DNA of 64,000 nucleotides from Rhizobium sp. CF080 (GTDB lineage: Bacteria > Pseudomonadota > Alphaproteobacteria > Rhizobiales > Rhizobiaceae): the NCBI RefSeq assembly GCF_000282095.2, contig NZ_AKKC02000016.1:62001-126000 (forward strand). The letters are read 5' to 3'. Position 1 is the first letter of the stretch; every line of letters starts with the position of its first letter. Below, piece after piece: positions 34,151-43,061 of this stretch. The position numbers were made by a program, and so were the translations under genes. The notes below the pieces were generated by a model. The model was given only the letters and a program-made list of their open reading frames with translations. It ran no database searches and was not told the origin of the DNA.

Positions 34151-34834
34151 TCACATCTCGACGACTTTCCCGCCCTCGATCGTCACGCGGCGGTCCATGC
34201 GGCTGGCGAGGTCGTGGTTGTGGGTGGCGATCAGGGCCGCGAGGCCCGACTGGCGCACCAGCGCTTCCAGCGCGTCGAAGACATAGGATGCGGTCTTCGG
34301 GTCGAGATTGCCGGTCGGCTCGTCGGCGAGGAGCACGCGGGGCGCGTTGGCGACAGCGCGGGCGATCGCCACGCGCTGCTGCTCGCCGCCGGACAGCTCC
34401 GATGGGCGATGTTCGCCGCGATGGCCGATGCGCATATAGTCCAAAAGCTGACCTGCCCGCTCCTTCGCCTCGGCCTTGGACAAGCCGGCGATCAGCTGCG
34501 GCATCATGATGTTCTCGATCGCCGAAAACTCCGGCAGCAGATGGTGGAACTGGTAGACGAAACCGATCTCGTTACGGCGGATCGCGGTGCGCTCCGCATC
34601 GGGAAGTCCGTTACAGGCGTGTCCGCCGAGAAACACCTCGCCGGCGTCGGGATGTTCGAGCAGGCCGGCGAGATGCAGCAGTGTCGACTTGCCGGTGCCG
34701 GACGGGGCGACCAGCGCAACGATCTCCCCGGTCCTCAGCTCGAAATCGGCCCCCTTCAGGATCGAAAGCGTGGTCTCGCCCTGGCCGTAGTGACGTTCGA
34801 CGCCCGAGAGCTGCAAGACGGTTTTACGTGTCAT
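34151..34834 (-). CDS. lolD: Lipoprotein-releasing ABC transporter ATP-binding protein LolD
   Basis: LolD powers release of outer-membrane lipoproteins from the inner membrane. The 227-aa ATPase has Walker A in VAPSGTGKSTLLHLAG (residues about 40-50), the LolD-typical FVYQFHHLLPEFSAIENIMMP Q-loop region, the LSGGEQQRVAIARA signature, Walker B VLLADEPTGNLD and a switch His in IATHNHDLA. The ATG at 34832-34834 starts 14 bases after the lolC stop; the longer frame would extend into lolC. Together with the upstream permease it forms the lolCD pair. Confidence 0.96.
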   Translation of the reverse strand: MTRKTVLQLSGVERHYGQGETTLSILKGADFELRTGEIVALVAPSGTGKSTLLHLAGLLEHPDAGEVFLGGHACNGLPDAERTAIRRNEIGFVYQFHHLLPEFSAIENIMMPQLIAGLSKAEAKERAGQLLDYMRIGHRGEHRPSELSGGEQQRVAIARAVANAPRVLLADEPTGNLDPKTASYVFDALEALVRQSGLAALIATHNHDLASRMDRRVTIEGGKVVEM

Positions 34835-34848
34835 GAAGGATGATGGTC

Positions 34849-36156
34849 CTATTCGTATCGAAGGGCCTGGACAGGATCGAGCCGGGAGGCTCGCCATGCC
34901 GGAAAGATGGTCGCGATGAAGGAGAGCACGAGCGCCATCATGACCACCGAGAAGGTCTCGCCAAAACTCATTTCCGCCGGAAGCTGGCTGAGGAAATAGA
35001 GTTCCGGATCGAAGAGGATGGTGCCCGATACCCAGGAGAAGAACTGGCGGATCGATTCGACGTTGAGACAGACGACGACGCCGAGCAGGACGCCTGCGAA
35101 CGTTCCGACGATGCCGATCGCAGCCCCGGTCATGAAGAAGATCCGCATGATCGCGCCCGCCCCCGCGCCCATGGTGCGCAGGATGGCGATATCGCTGCCC
35201 TTGTCCTTCACCAGCATGATCAGGCCCGAGATGATGTTGAGCGCCGCGACAAGCACGATCAGGGTCAGGATCATGAACATGACGTTGCGCTCCACCTGGA
35301 GCGCGGAAAAGAAGGTCTGGTTGCGCTGGCGCCAGTCGGTGATGAAGATCTGGCGGCCGGCCGCAGCTTCGACTTTCGGGCGAAGATCGTCGATATCGTC
35401 GGGATTGTCGACGAACAGCTCGATCGACTGCACGAGGCCTTCGGCATTGAAATAGAGCTGCGATTCCTCGAGCGGCATATAGATGATCGTCGCGTCGTAT
35501 TCCGACATGCCGATCTCGAAAATGCCGGAGACCGGATAGGATTTGACGCGCGGGTTGACGCCCATCGGCGTCACGTCGCCTTCCGGCGAAATCAGGGTGA
35601 TCTGGTCGCCGGCGGAAAGGCCGAGCTGGGCTGCGAGCCTGGAGCCGACGAGCACGCCCTGCCCCGAGGCAAAACCGACCATATCGCCGGATTTGATATT
35701 GCCGGCGACCTCGGACAGCTTTTCGAGGTCTTCCGGGCGCACGCCGCGCACCAGCGCGCCGGAGCCGGCACCGCCACGGCCCGACGCCAGCGTCTGGCCC
35801 TCGACCAGCGGCAGCGCCATCCGCACACCCGGGACGGCCGCGAACTTCTGGGTGAGTTCGGCGTAATTGGTGAGCGGCCCGTCGATCGGCTGGACGATCA
35901 TGTGGCCGTTGATGCCGAGGATGCGCGAGATGAGTTCGGTGCGGAAACCGTTCATCACCGCCATGACGATGATCAGCGTCGCGACGCCGAGCATGATGCC
36001 GATGAAGGAAAAACCGGCGATGACCGAAATGAAGGCCTCGCGGCGGCGCGACCGCAGGTAACGCCAGGCGACCATCCGCTCAAAGGCCGAGAAAGGACCG
36101 GCCGCAGGCGCACCACCCGCCTTAACCGCTTCACCATTCGCCGCGACGCTCGCCAT
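34849..36156 (-). CDS. lolC: Lipoprotein-releasing ABC transporter permease (LolC/LolE family)
   Basis: A 435-aa inner-membrane permease: one N-terminal membrane helix (FISVIAGFSFIGIMLGVATL) after a short cytoplasmic lead with the RYLRSRRREAF coupling motif, a large periplasmic domain (about residues 70-285), then three C-terminal helices (MFMILTLIVLVAALNIISGL; the segment after MTGAAIGIVG; FSVVMMALVLSFIATIFPAW) ending in DPVQALRYE. Alphaproteobacteria often have a single protein serving as both LolC and LolE, so the letter is a convention. lolD follows and proS precedes it by 84 bases, all on one strand. Confidence 0.95.
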   Translation of the reverse strand: MASVAANGEAVKAGGAPAAGPFSAFERMVAWRYLRSRRREAFISVIAGFSFIGIMLGVATLIIVMAVMNGFRTELISRILGINGHMIVQPIDGPLTNYAELTQKFAAVPGVRMALPLVEGQTLASGRGGAGSGALVRGVRPEDLEKLSEVAGNIKSGDMVGFASGQGVLVGSRLAAQLGLSAGDQITLISPEGDVTPMGVNPRVKSYPVSGIFEIGMSEYDATIIYMPLEESQLYFNAEGLVQSIELFVDNPDDIDDLRPKVEAAAGRQIFITDWRQRNQTFFSALQVERNVMFMILTLIVLVAALNIISGLIMLVKDKGSDIAILRTMGAGAGAIMRIFFMTGAAIGIVGTFAGVLLGVVVCLNVESIRQFFSWVSGTILFDPELYFLSQLPAEMSFGETFSVVMMALVLSFIATIFPAWRASRLDPVQALRYE

Positions 36157-36240
36157 GCCGTTTCCTCAATTTGGTGGTCGCAATTCCGGACGGAAAACCG
36201 CTTCACACTTTTCCTGGAATTGCTCCGGCAGCCTGCCGGC

Positions 36241-37566
36241 TTATCGGCCGGCGAGCCTGTTCATGGCCGCTTCGACGGTCAGCGTTTCGCGCTCGCCGGT
36301 CTTGCGGTCCTTGACCTCCACTTCGCCTGACGCGGCGGAGCGGGGTCCGACAATCACCTGGACCGGCACGCCGATCAGATCGGCGGTCGCGAACTTAGTG
36401 CCGGCGCGCTCGTCCGTATCGTCGTAGAGCACGTCCTTGCCGACCGTCGCGAGACCGCCATAAAGCGTTTCGCAGATACGGTCGCAGGCCTCGTCGCCGG
36501 GCTTCATGTTGATCACCACGACGTCGAACGGCGCGACCGATGCCGGCCAGATGATTCCGTTATCGTCATGCGATGCTTCGATGATGGCGGGAACAAGGCG
36601 TGTCGGGCCGATACCGTAGGAACCCATGTGGACATGGTGTTCCTTGCCGTCCGGTCCCTGCACCTTGGCGCCCATTGGTTCGGAATATTTGGTGCCGAAA
36701 TAGAAGATATGGCCGACCTCGATGCCGCGGGCAGACAGCCGGTCGGTCTCGGGAATGGCGTTGAACGCTTCCTCGTCGTGCATTTCCGAGGTCGCGGCGT
36801 AGACCGAGGTCCACTTGTCAAAGACCGCCTGCATGGCCCCGACGTCATCGAAATCGGTATCCGTGCTGGGGATGTCGAAATTGACGAAATCTTTGTGGGA
36901 AAACACTTCCGACTCGCCCGTCTCGGCCAGGATGATGAATTCGTGGGACAGGTTGCCGCCGATCGGGCCGGTATCGGCACGCATAGGAATGGCGCGAAGC
37001 CCAAGCCTGGAGAAGGTGCGCAGATAGGCGGTGAACATCTTGCGATAGGAATGCTCGGCACCTTCCTTCGTCAGGTCGAAGGAATAGGCGTCCTTCATCA
37101 GGAATTCGCGCGAGCGCATGGTGCCGAAGCGCGGACGGATCTCGTCACGGAACTTCAGCTGGATGTGATAGAGGTTGAGCGGCAGGTTCTTGTAGGACTT
37201 GACGTAGGACCGGAAGATGTCCGTGATCATTTCCTCGTTGGTGGGGCCGTAGAGCATCGGCCGCTCCTGGCGGTCCTTGATGCGAAGCATTTCCTTGCCA
37301 TAGGCGTCGTAGCGGCCGCTTTCCTGCCAGAGTTCGGCGGACTGCAGCGTCGGCATCAGCACCTCGATGGCGCCGGCACGGTTCTGCTCCTCGCGGATGA
37401 TGGCGTTGACCTTGTCGAGCACGCGCTTGCCGAGCGGCAGCCAGGAATAGATGCCCTGGCTCTGCTGGCGGATCATGCCGGCACGCAGCATCAGCCGGTG
37501 GGACACGATTTCCGCTTCCTTGGGGTTTTCCTTCAGGATGGGCATAAAATAGCGGGACAGGCGCAT
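36241..37566 (-). CDS. proS: Prolyl-tRNA synthetase
   Basis: A 441-aa class IIa synthetase charging tRNA(Pro). Its length shows the short alphaproteobacterial form without the large editing insertion found in E. coli ProRS. Motif 2-type FRDEIRPRFGTMRSREFLMKD near residues 138-158, PTNEEMITDIFR near 107, the motif 3 region GSYGIGPTRLVPAIIE near 318-333, and the C-terminal anticodon-binding domain are all present. It begins at the ATG at 37564-37566. lolC and lolD follow on the same strand. Confidence 0.97.
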   Translation of the reverse strand: MRLSRYFMPILKENPKEAEIVSHRLMLRAGMIRQQSQGIYSWLPLGKRVLDKVNAIIREEQNRAGAIEVLMPTLQSAELWQESGRYDAYGKEMLRIKDRQERPMLYGPTNEEMITDIFRSYVKSYKNLPLNLYHIQLKFRDEIRPRFGTMRSREFLMKDAYSFDLTKEGAEHSYRKMFTAYLRTFSRLGLRAIPMRADTGPIGGNLSHEFIILAETGESEVFSHKDFVNFDIPSTDTDFDDVGAMQAVFDKWTSVYAATSEMHDEEAFNAIPETDRLSARGIEVGHIFYFGTKYSEPMGAKVQGPDGKEHHVHMGSYGIGPTRLVPAIIEASHDDNGIIWPASVAPFDVVVINMKPGDEACDRICETLYGGLATVGKDVLYDDTDERAGTKFATADLIGVPVQVIVGPRSAASGEVEVKDRKTGERETLTVEAAMNRLAGR

Positions 37567-37814
37567 CGCGATTTCCGAGGTTGCCAGGCTTATCCTTCAC
37601 GCGAGGAATCGGCCGTTTTCTTCAACAATATTGCGAGGGTACATAACCGTTCCGCGGCCCCAAGGGAACCCGCCCCCGCAGGAATCGCATGCTGTTCACG
37701 AATCCGCGCCGGCACTTGCAGATCGGCAAAAAGCGGAGATTTCGTGGCAAGCGTGCGACATTTTTGTCAACTGAAAAATTTTATCGAAGTGTAGCAAAAA
37801 TACAAAAAAAGCGG
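37567..37814. other. Intergenic region upstream of proS
   Basis: About 250 bases, AT-rich in the second half, holding the proS promoter on one side and the alpha-r9-like sRNA promoter on the other. No ORF or repeat is seen. Confidence 0.4.
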
Positions 37815-37842
37815 ATGACAAAGCACATCCATTGAGCTAGGT
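37815..37842 (+). promoter_or_regulatory. Candidate promoter of the alpha-r9-like sRNA
   Basis: ATGACA (37815-37820) and CTAGGT (37837-37842) with a 16-base spacer resemble the rhizobial sigma-70 pattern CTTGAC-N17-CTATAT. Transcription would begin near 37849, giving a transcript of about 147 bases to the terminator. Confidence 0.5.
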
Positions 37843-37848
37843 TCAGCT

Positions 37849-37995
37849 CACAAAAGAGGCAAGGAGTTCAAATTCTTGCCATTTCGCGGTCAAGTCTTGG
37901 GAGGATCAGATCTTAGGCGCGCTCGTCGCTGCCCCGGCAACGGTTAAGGATCACGCGAAACTAGAAAACAAGGCTTAACCGCCTTGTTTTTTTTT
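37849..37995 (+). ncRNA. Trans-acting small RNA, alpha-r9 (Smr9C)-like
   Basis: A plus-strand stretch with no ORF, a promoter-like element just upstream, a GGCAAG/CTTGCC hairpin near 37860-37882 and a strong intrinsic terminator at 37965-37995. Sinorhizobium meliloti encodes the roughly 150-nt sRNA Smr9C (alpha-r9 family), which I recall as lying next to proS, between it and a small membrane-protein gene; position, orientation, length and terminator all fit. The sequence match itself is not verified. Its targets are unknown. Confidence 0.6.
37965..37995 (+). terminator. Strong intrinsic terminator of the sRNA
   Basis: AAAACAAGGC (37965-37974) pairs perfectly with GCCTTGTTTT (37981-37990) around a six-base loop, followed by an unbroken T run to 37995. 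It is the best terminator in the window. Confidence 0.92.
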
Positions 37996-38105
37996 GCTTC
38001 TCGGCTGCCCGAACGGGCTCGTAGGCGTATTTTCGCCGCGCTTCCTATGCCTGCAGATCATGACAGGGAGATGACGGGATCCCGATGATCCCGCCTTATT
38101 CGCGA

Positions 38106-38375
38106 CTATTCGAAGGTCGGCACGATGACCGGAATATCGGCAATGCCTACGCCGAAATAGACGGACGCGACGTGGTAGCCGGCATAGAGCAGTGTCGAGA
38201 TCACCGTCGTCAACAGCACGACGCGGCCACCGCGGAACCGGGTCGGAGCGCTTTCCACCGTCCCCGTGGTCACTTCGCCATCTTCCTGCTGGCTGCGATA
38301 GCCGAGCGGAAGGACGATGAAGAGCACGGTCCACCAGATGATGAAATAGATGGCCGCGACCGTCAAAAGAGGCAT
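38106..38375 (-). CDS. DUF1467 family membrane protein
   Basis: An 89-aa protein with two membrane helices: LLTVAAIYFIIWWTVLFIVL near the start and VVLLTTVISTLLYAGYHVAS in the second half, linked by a polar loop containing GYRSQQEDGEV. This WWTVLFIVLPLGYRSQ pattern is the mark of DUF1467, a small family found in alphaproteobacteria next to mce. The role is unknown. It lies about 100 bases downstream of mce on the same strand, and the sRNA ends convergently about 110 bases beyond its stop. Confidence 0.92.
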   Translation of the reverse strand: MPLLTVAAIYFIIWWTVLFIVLPLGYRSQQEDGEVTTGTVESAPTRFRGGRVVLLTTVISTLLYAGYHVASVYFGVGIADIPVIVPTFE

Positions 38376-38477
38376 GGTATCGACTCGATTCCGGTTCGAA
38401 GAATTGGCGCCCTTATAGGCTGAAAGGCGGGCAAGCTCAAACCGAGAGGCCCTGACGTGATGTCACAGCTGTGGGAA

Positions 38478-38882
38478 TCATAGCTGTTCGAGCTCGACCA
38501 ATGTGCCGTTGAAATCCTTCGGATGCAGGAAAAGCACAGGTTTTCCATGGGCTCCGGTCTTCGGATTGCCGTCTCCGAGCACCCGCGCACCGGCCGCCTT
38601 CAACGTGTCGCGGGCAGCAATGATATCGTCCACCTCGTAGCAGATATGATGCATGCCGCCGGACGGATTCTTCTCGAGGAAGGCTGCAATCGGCGAATCG
38701 GCGCCCAGTGGTTCCAGGAGCTCCACCTTGGTGTTGGGGAGTTCGACGAAGACCACGGTGACGCCGTGCTCGGGCAAGGCCTGGGCCTGGGAGACGCGGG
38801 CGCCGAGCGTATCGCGGTAGGTCGTGGTCGCGGTGCCAAGATCCGGCACGGCGATGGCGATGTGATTGACGCGTCCGAGCAT
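38478..38882 (-). CDS. mce: Methylmalonyl-CoA epimerase
   Basis: A 134-aa vicinal-oxygen-chelate enzyme that interconverts (R)- and (S)-methylmalonyl-CoA in propionate metabolism. It starts LGRVNHIAIAVPDLGTA, giving the first metal His (about residue 7), followed by NTKVELLEPLGADSPIAAFL, the second His pair in GGMHHICYEVDDI near 77, and the final metal Glu in GTLVELEQL. The start at the ATG at 38880-38882 matches family length. DUF1467 follows downstream. Confidence 0.96.
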   Translation of the reverse strand: MLGRVNHIAIAVPDLGTATTTYRDTLGARVSQAQALPEHGVTVVFVELPNTKVELLEPLGADSPIAAFLEKNPSGGMHHICYEVDDIIAARDTLKAAGARVLGDGNPKTGAHGKPVLFLHPKDFNGTLVELEQL

Positions 38883-38960
38883 GTTTGTCCTCCCGAGTGT
38901 AGGTTAGGCGGTTTTGGAGCGGCTGCCTATAGAGATGCGCACGGTGCCGCGGGCTCCCTA

Positions 38961-39102
38961 TGATCTCCCCCCTTGAGCGGGAGATCTCACCGAAGGTCAC
39001 AGAGGAGGGTGGCGACGGTGCGACAAATACGGTGGTAGAAGAGTATGCCGCAATACCCCCCTCTGCCCTGCCGGGCATCTCCCCCTCAGGGGGGAGATCG
39101 AC
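38961..39102. repeat. RIME-like palindromic intergenic element
   Basis: About 140 bases between mce and rnj bounded by two large palindromes: GATCTCCCCCCTTGAGCGGG at the left and CATCTCCCCCTCAGGGGGG followed by AGATCG at the right, with the CCCCCCTCTGCCCTGCCGGG segment between. This is the layout I recall for RIME1, a Rhizobium-specific intergenic mosaic element of about 108 bases with two palindromes. It is not coding and lies between two cotranscribed genes, so it is probably transcribed. Confidence 0.6.
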
Positions 39103-39150
39103 TCGTGGCACCCTCTCACTCCAAAATGGACGTCCGAACCACCCGTCCCT

Positions 39151-40818
39151 TCAGAGCCGGGTGACGAACACCGTCACGATCGGCTTCTTGCCCCAGGCCT
39201 CGTTGGCGGCGGAGCGGACGGCACGGCGGATCGCCTCGCGGACCATGTCGAGATCCTTCCGGCGGGCGCGCGGAATGCTTTCGACGGCGCCGAGCACCGC
39301 GTCATAGAGCGTATCCTCCATGTCCTCGCCCTCGTCGTCGAATTCCGGCAGGCCGAAGGCGATGAGATCGGGATCGGTGACGAAGTCATAGCGGGTGTCG
39401 AGCAGGACGTTGACGGAGACGTGGCCGACGAAGGAGAGCTTGCGGCGGTCGCCGATGCCCATTTCCTCAAAATCGCCGATCAACTTGCCGTCCTTGAAGA
39501 TACGCCCATGTGGCGCTTCGCCGATCACCTCGGCCGGACCGGGCGCGAGACGCAGGATATCGCCGTTGCGGACACGCGGAATGGTCTTGATGCCGGCGGA
39601 TGCGCCGAGTTCGGCCTGGGCCGTCAGGTGCGCCGCCTCGCCATGGACGGGCACGAGGATCTGCGGGCGGGTCCATTCGTACATCTGTACCAGTTCGCTG
39701 CGGCGCGGATGGCCGGAAACGTGCACCAGCGCGTCGCTATCGGTCACTATCTTGATGCCCTGCTCGATCAGGCCGTTCTTGATCTCGATGATCGCCTTCT
39801 CGTTGCCGGGAATGGTGCGCGAGGAGAAGACGACCGTATCGCCTGCGGTCAGCGCCACGTGGCGCATCTCGTCGCGGGCGATCTTGGCGAGCGCTGCGCG
39901 CGGCTCGCCCTGGCTGCCGGTCAGGATCACGACGATCTTGTCGCGCGGGATATAGCCGTATTCGTCCTCGGCGATGAAGGGCTTCAGGCCTTCCATGATG
40001 CCGATATCGCGGGCGACGCCGACGACGCGCTTCAGCGAAGAACCGAGCAGCAGCACTTCGCGGCCGGCGGCGTCCGCGGCCTGGGCGATCGAGCGAATGC
40101 GGCCGACATTCGACGAGAAGGTGGTGATCGCCACCCTGCCCTCGGCGGCCTCGATGATCTTGCGCAGCCCTTCGGACACTTCCTCCTCGGAAGGCGAAAC
40201 GCCCTCGCGCATGGAATTGGTGCTGTCGCACATCAGCGCCAGCACGCCCTCGTCGCCGATCTTGCGGAAGCGCGTCTCGTCGGTGAACGGTCCGAGCGAC
40301 GGCGCATGGTCGATCTTCCAGTCGCCGGTATGGACGACATTGCCGAGCGGCGTGCGGATGACCAGCGACATCGGCTCGGGAATCGAATGGTTGACACCGA
40401 TCGCCTCGATCTCGAACGAGCCGATATTGATGCGGTCGCCGGCCTTGAAGATCGTCACCGGGATTTCGGCGCGCGAACCTTCGTAGTTGCGTTTCGCCTC
40501 CAGCATGCCGGCGGTGAACGGCGAGGCGTAGACGGGCACGTTGAGGCCCGGCCAGAGGTCGTTCATGGCGCCGTAGTGGTCCTCATGCGCATGGGTGATG
40601 ATCATCGCCTTGAGATGGCTGCGCTGGCTGGCGAGGAAGCGGATATCCGGCAGCACGAGATCGACGCCCGGCAGCTCCGGCCCCGGAAAGGTCACGCCGC
40701 AGTCGACCATGATCCACTGGCGCTTCTCCGGCGTTCCATAGCCGTAGAGGGCGAGGTTCATGCCGATCTCGCCCACGCCGCCCAGCGGCAGAAACACCAG
40801 TTCTTCTTGGTTTGCCAT
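39151..40818 (-). CDS. rnj: Ribonuclease J
   Basis: RNase J is a metallo-beta-lactamase/beta-CASP ribonuclease with 5'-3' exo- and endonuclease activity, involved in rRNA maturation and mRNA decay in Rhizobiales. The 555-aa chain has the HxHxDH metal site in IITHAHEDHYGA near residue 77, GNVVHTGDWKID with the later Asp, the beta-CASP ILTGSQGEPRAAL and VHVSGHPRR motifs, and LVPVHGEAAHL. It starts MANQEELVFLPLGG at the ATG at 40816-40818. birA is nine bases upstream, and the RIME-like element follows its stop. Confidence 0.95.
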   Translation of the reverse strand: MANQEELVFLPLGGVGEIGMNLALYGYGTPEKRQWIMVDCGVTFPGPELPGVDLVLPDIRFLASQRSHLKAMIITHAHEDHYGAMNDLWPGLNVPVYASPFTAGMLEAKRNYEGSRAEIPVTIFKAGDRINIGSFEIEAIGVNHSIPEPMSLVIRTPLGNVVHTGDWKIDHAPSLGPFTDETRFRKIGDEGVLALMCDSTNSMREGVSPSEEEVSEGLRKIIEAAEGRVAITTFSSNVGRIRSIAQAADAAGREVLLLGSSLKRVVGVARDIGIMEGLKPFIAEDEYGYIPRDKIVVILTGSQGEPRAALAKIARDEMRHVALTAGDTVVFSSRTIPGNEKAIIEIKNGLIEQGIKIVTDSDALVHVSGHPRRSELVQMYEWTRPQILVPVHGEAAHLTAQAELGASAGIKTIPRVRNGDILRLAPGPAEVIGEAPHGRIFKDGKLIGDFEEMGIGDRRKLSFVGHVSVNVLLDTRYDFVTDPDLIAFGLPEFDDEGEDMEDTLYDAVLGAVESIPRARRKDLDMVREAIRRAVRSAANEAWGKKPIVTVFVTRL

Positions 40819-40827
40819 TTTCTTTGT

Positions 40828-41598
40828 CTATTCCATTCCTTGAAAAAATACATCACCGGCGGCGATCGACATCAACGCGCCCAATCCGGTGTCGAGCAGC
40901 AGAAATCCTTTGTCATCGATACCTGCGAATGTGCCAACAAGCGAGCCATCCGGCAGGTTCACGGTGATTTTTTCGCCGATACCGCAAGCAACTTCGCGCC
41001 AGCGCCGGCTGATTTCGGGCGTGCCCCGGCCCTCGTCCCAGGATTCCAGAACCTGCGCCATCTCCCTGAAAAGATGCGCAAAAAGCTCATCCGGCGAGAT
41101 GTTGGCGCCGTGGTCGGCAAGCCGGGTCACCGCATAGGCAGCACTATCGGGCATGTGGCGGATATTGATGCCGATGCCGATGACGAGCGCGCGGCGGCCG
41201 TCCGGCAGTCCCTCGCCTTCCAGCAAAATACCACAGGTCTTTTTGCGGCCGATCAGGATATCGTTCGGCCATTTGACGTCGAGCGGCTCGCCGCCCGGCG
41301 GCAGGACGGACTTGACGGCGGCGTGAACTGCGACCGCGACCGCAAGCGGCAGAGAACCAATGCGCTCCGGCGGCGCAGGATCGATCAGCAGCAGCGATGC
41401 ATAGAGATTGCCGGGTTCCGATGTCCAGGCCCGGCCGCGGCGACCACGGCCGGCGAGCTGGCGCGTCGCGGTCAGCCACAATAAACCGGAATCGCCCGCG
41501 CGGGCGCGGGCGAGACATTCGCTATTGGTGGATCCGACTTCGTCGAGCGCCTCGTGGCGGAACGCATCGAGCGAGAAGCGGCCCCTTGCTCCCGGCAT
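40828..41598 (-). CDS. birA: Biotin--[acetyl-CoA-carboxylase] ligase
   Basis: A 256-aa ligase that activates biotin with ATP and attaches it to the biotin carboxyl carrier protein. The adenylate-binding GRGRRGRAW loop lies near residue 50, KWPNDILIGRKKTCGIL near 109, and GIGINI near 140. There is no N-terminal winged helix, so unlike E. coli BirA it should not act as a repressor. It begins two bases after the nuoN stop and ends nine before rnj, so all three are cotranscribed at the end of the nuo operon. Confidence 0.95.
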   Translation of the reverse strand: MPGARGRFSLDAFRHEALDEVGSTNSECLARARAGDSGLLWLTATRQLAGRGRRGRAWTSEPGNLYASLLLIDPAPPERIGSLPLAVAVAVHAAVKSVLPPGGEPLDVKWPNDILIGRKKTCGILLEGEGLPDGRRALVIGIGINIRHMPDSAAYAVTRLADHGANISPDELFAHLFREMAQVLESWDEGRGTPEISRRWREVACGIGEKITVNLPDGSLVGTFAGIDDKGFLLLDTGLGALMSIAAGDVFFQGME

Positions 41599-41600
41599 TC

Positions 41601-43043
41601 TCAGAAGAAGGACTTCGCTGCGGCACTTGCCGCCGTGCCGATCGGTCCGCCGATCAGCACGTATGCCACGACGAAGAGACCGGAGAGGCCGAAGACCAGC
41701 CGCAGTTCGCCGGAGATGCGGGCGAACTCGCCCTTGGCTTCATCGAACCACATCAGCTTGACGATGCGCAGGTAATAATAGGCGCCGACGACGGAGGAGA
41801 GCACGCCGATAACCGCCAGCGCGTAAAGCTTGGCTTCGATCGCCGCGACGAAGACGAAATACTTGGCGAAGAAGCCCGCGAGCGGCGGAATGCCGGCCAT
41901 CGAGAACATCAGCGCGGTCAGCACCACCGCCATGAACGGCTTGGTGGAGAACAGGCCGGCGAGATCGTCGACATTCTCGACGTTTTCACCGTCCTTGCGG
42001 CGCATCGCCATGATGCAGGCGAAGGTGCCGAGCGTCATAACCATGTAGATGGTCATGTAGAGGACAACGCCGGAGACCCCCGTTTCGGAGCCGGCGGCAA
42101 GACCGACAAGCGCGTAGCCCATGTGGCCGATCGAGGAATAGGCCATTAGTCGCTTGATGTTGCGCTGGCCGATCGCGGCGAACGAGCCGAGCAGCATGGA
42201 AGCGATCGATACGAAGACGATGATCTGGCGCCAGTCTGCGACGAGCGGCAGGAAGGCGTCCGAAACGATGCGCACCAGGATCGCCATGGCGGCAACCTTC
42301 GGGCCGGCAGCGAAGAAGGCCGTGACCGGGGTTGGCGCGCCTTCATAAACGTCCGGCGTCCACATGTGGAACGGCACGGCGGAGATCTTGAAGCAGGCGC
42401 CGGCGAGCACGAAGACCATGCCGAAGATCAAGCCCAGGCCACGGGTCTCGGCGGAAAGAACCTTGGCGATGCCTTCGAAGCCGGTATTGCCAGTGAAGCC
42501 GTAGACCAGCGACATGCCGTACAGCATCATGCCGGAGGAGAGCGCACCGAGAACGAAGTATTTCAGACCGGCTTCGGTCGAGCGCAGGCTGTCCCGGTTG
42601 AAGGCGGCGATGACGTAGAGCGCCAGCGACATCAGTTCGAGAGCGAGATAGAAGGCGATCAGGTCGTTCGCCGAGATCAAGAGCAGCATGCCGAGCGTCG
42701 AGAGCACCAGCAGGACCGGGAATTCGAAGCGATTGAGCTGATCCGACTTCGCATGGCCGACGGACATGACCATGGCGGTGATCGAGCCGACCAGCGCCAG
42801 CACCTTCATGAAACGGCCGAAGGCATCGAGCTTGAAGGCGCCGCCATAGGCCACGCCCTCGCCGGGCATGAAGATCAGCCAGAGGCCGGCCACCGCAAGC
42901 AGCGCCACCGCAAGCCCGGTCACCGTCGGCGCGGACTTGTCGCCGGAGAAGACGCCGATCATCAGAAGAGCGAGCGCGCCCACGGCCAGGATGATCTCCG
43001 GCATCGAGAGCTGCAGGCTTAGGGAGAGAATTTCAGCGGTCAT
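41601..43043 (-). CDS. nuoN: NADH-quinone oxidoreductase subunit N
   Basis: One of the three antiporter-like proton-pumping subunits of complex I, 480 aa with about 14 membrane helices. The half-channel Lys/Glu residues lie in helices such as LIAFYLALELMSLALYV (key Glu) and the segment around MWTPDVYEGAPTPVTAFFAA; the RNIKRLMAYSSIGHMGYALV motif of the second half is intact. It is the last nuo gene, 18 bases after nuoM. Confidence 0.97.
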   Translation of the reverse strand: MTAEILSLSLQLSMPEIILAVGALALLMIGVFSGDKSAPTVTGLAVALLAVAGLWLIFMPGEGVAYGGAFKLDAFGRFMKVLALVGSITAMVMSVGHAKSDQLNRFEFPVLLVLSTLGMLLLISANDLIAFYLALELMSLALYVIAAFNRDSLRSTEAGLKYFVLGALSSGMMLYGMSLVYGFTGNTGFEGIAKVLSAETRGLGLIFGMVFVLAGACFKISAVPFHMWTPDVYEGAPTPVTAFFAAGPKVAAMAILVRIVSDAFLPLVADWRQIIVFVSIASMLLGSFAAIGQRNIKRLMAYSSIGHMGYALVGLAAGSETGVSGVVLYMTIYMVMTLGTFACIMAMRRKDGENVENVDDLAGLFSTKPFMAVVLTALMFSMAGIPPLAGFFAKYFVFVAAIEAKLYALAVIGVLSSVVGAYYYLRIVKLMWFDEAKGEFARISGELRLVFGLSGLFVVAYVLIGGPIGTAASAAAKSFF

Positions 43044-43061
43044 GTCCAGTCGTGTCCCGTC

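Noticed and set aside
39421..41484. 687-codon plus-strand frame opposite rnj and birA
   Set aside because: Spans two well-supported opposite-strand genes; no ribosome site or domain.
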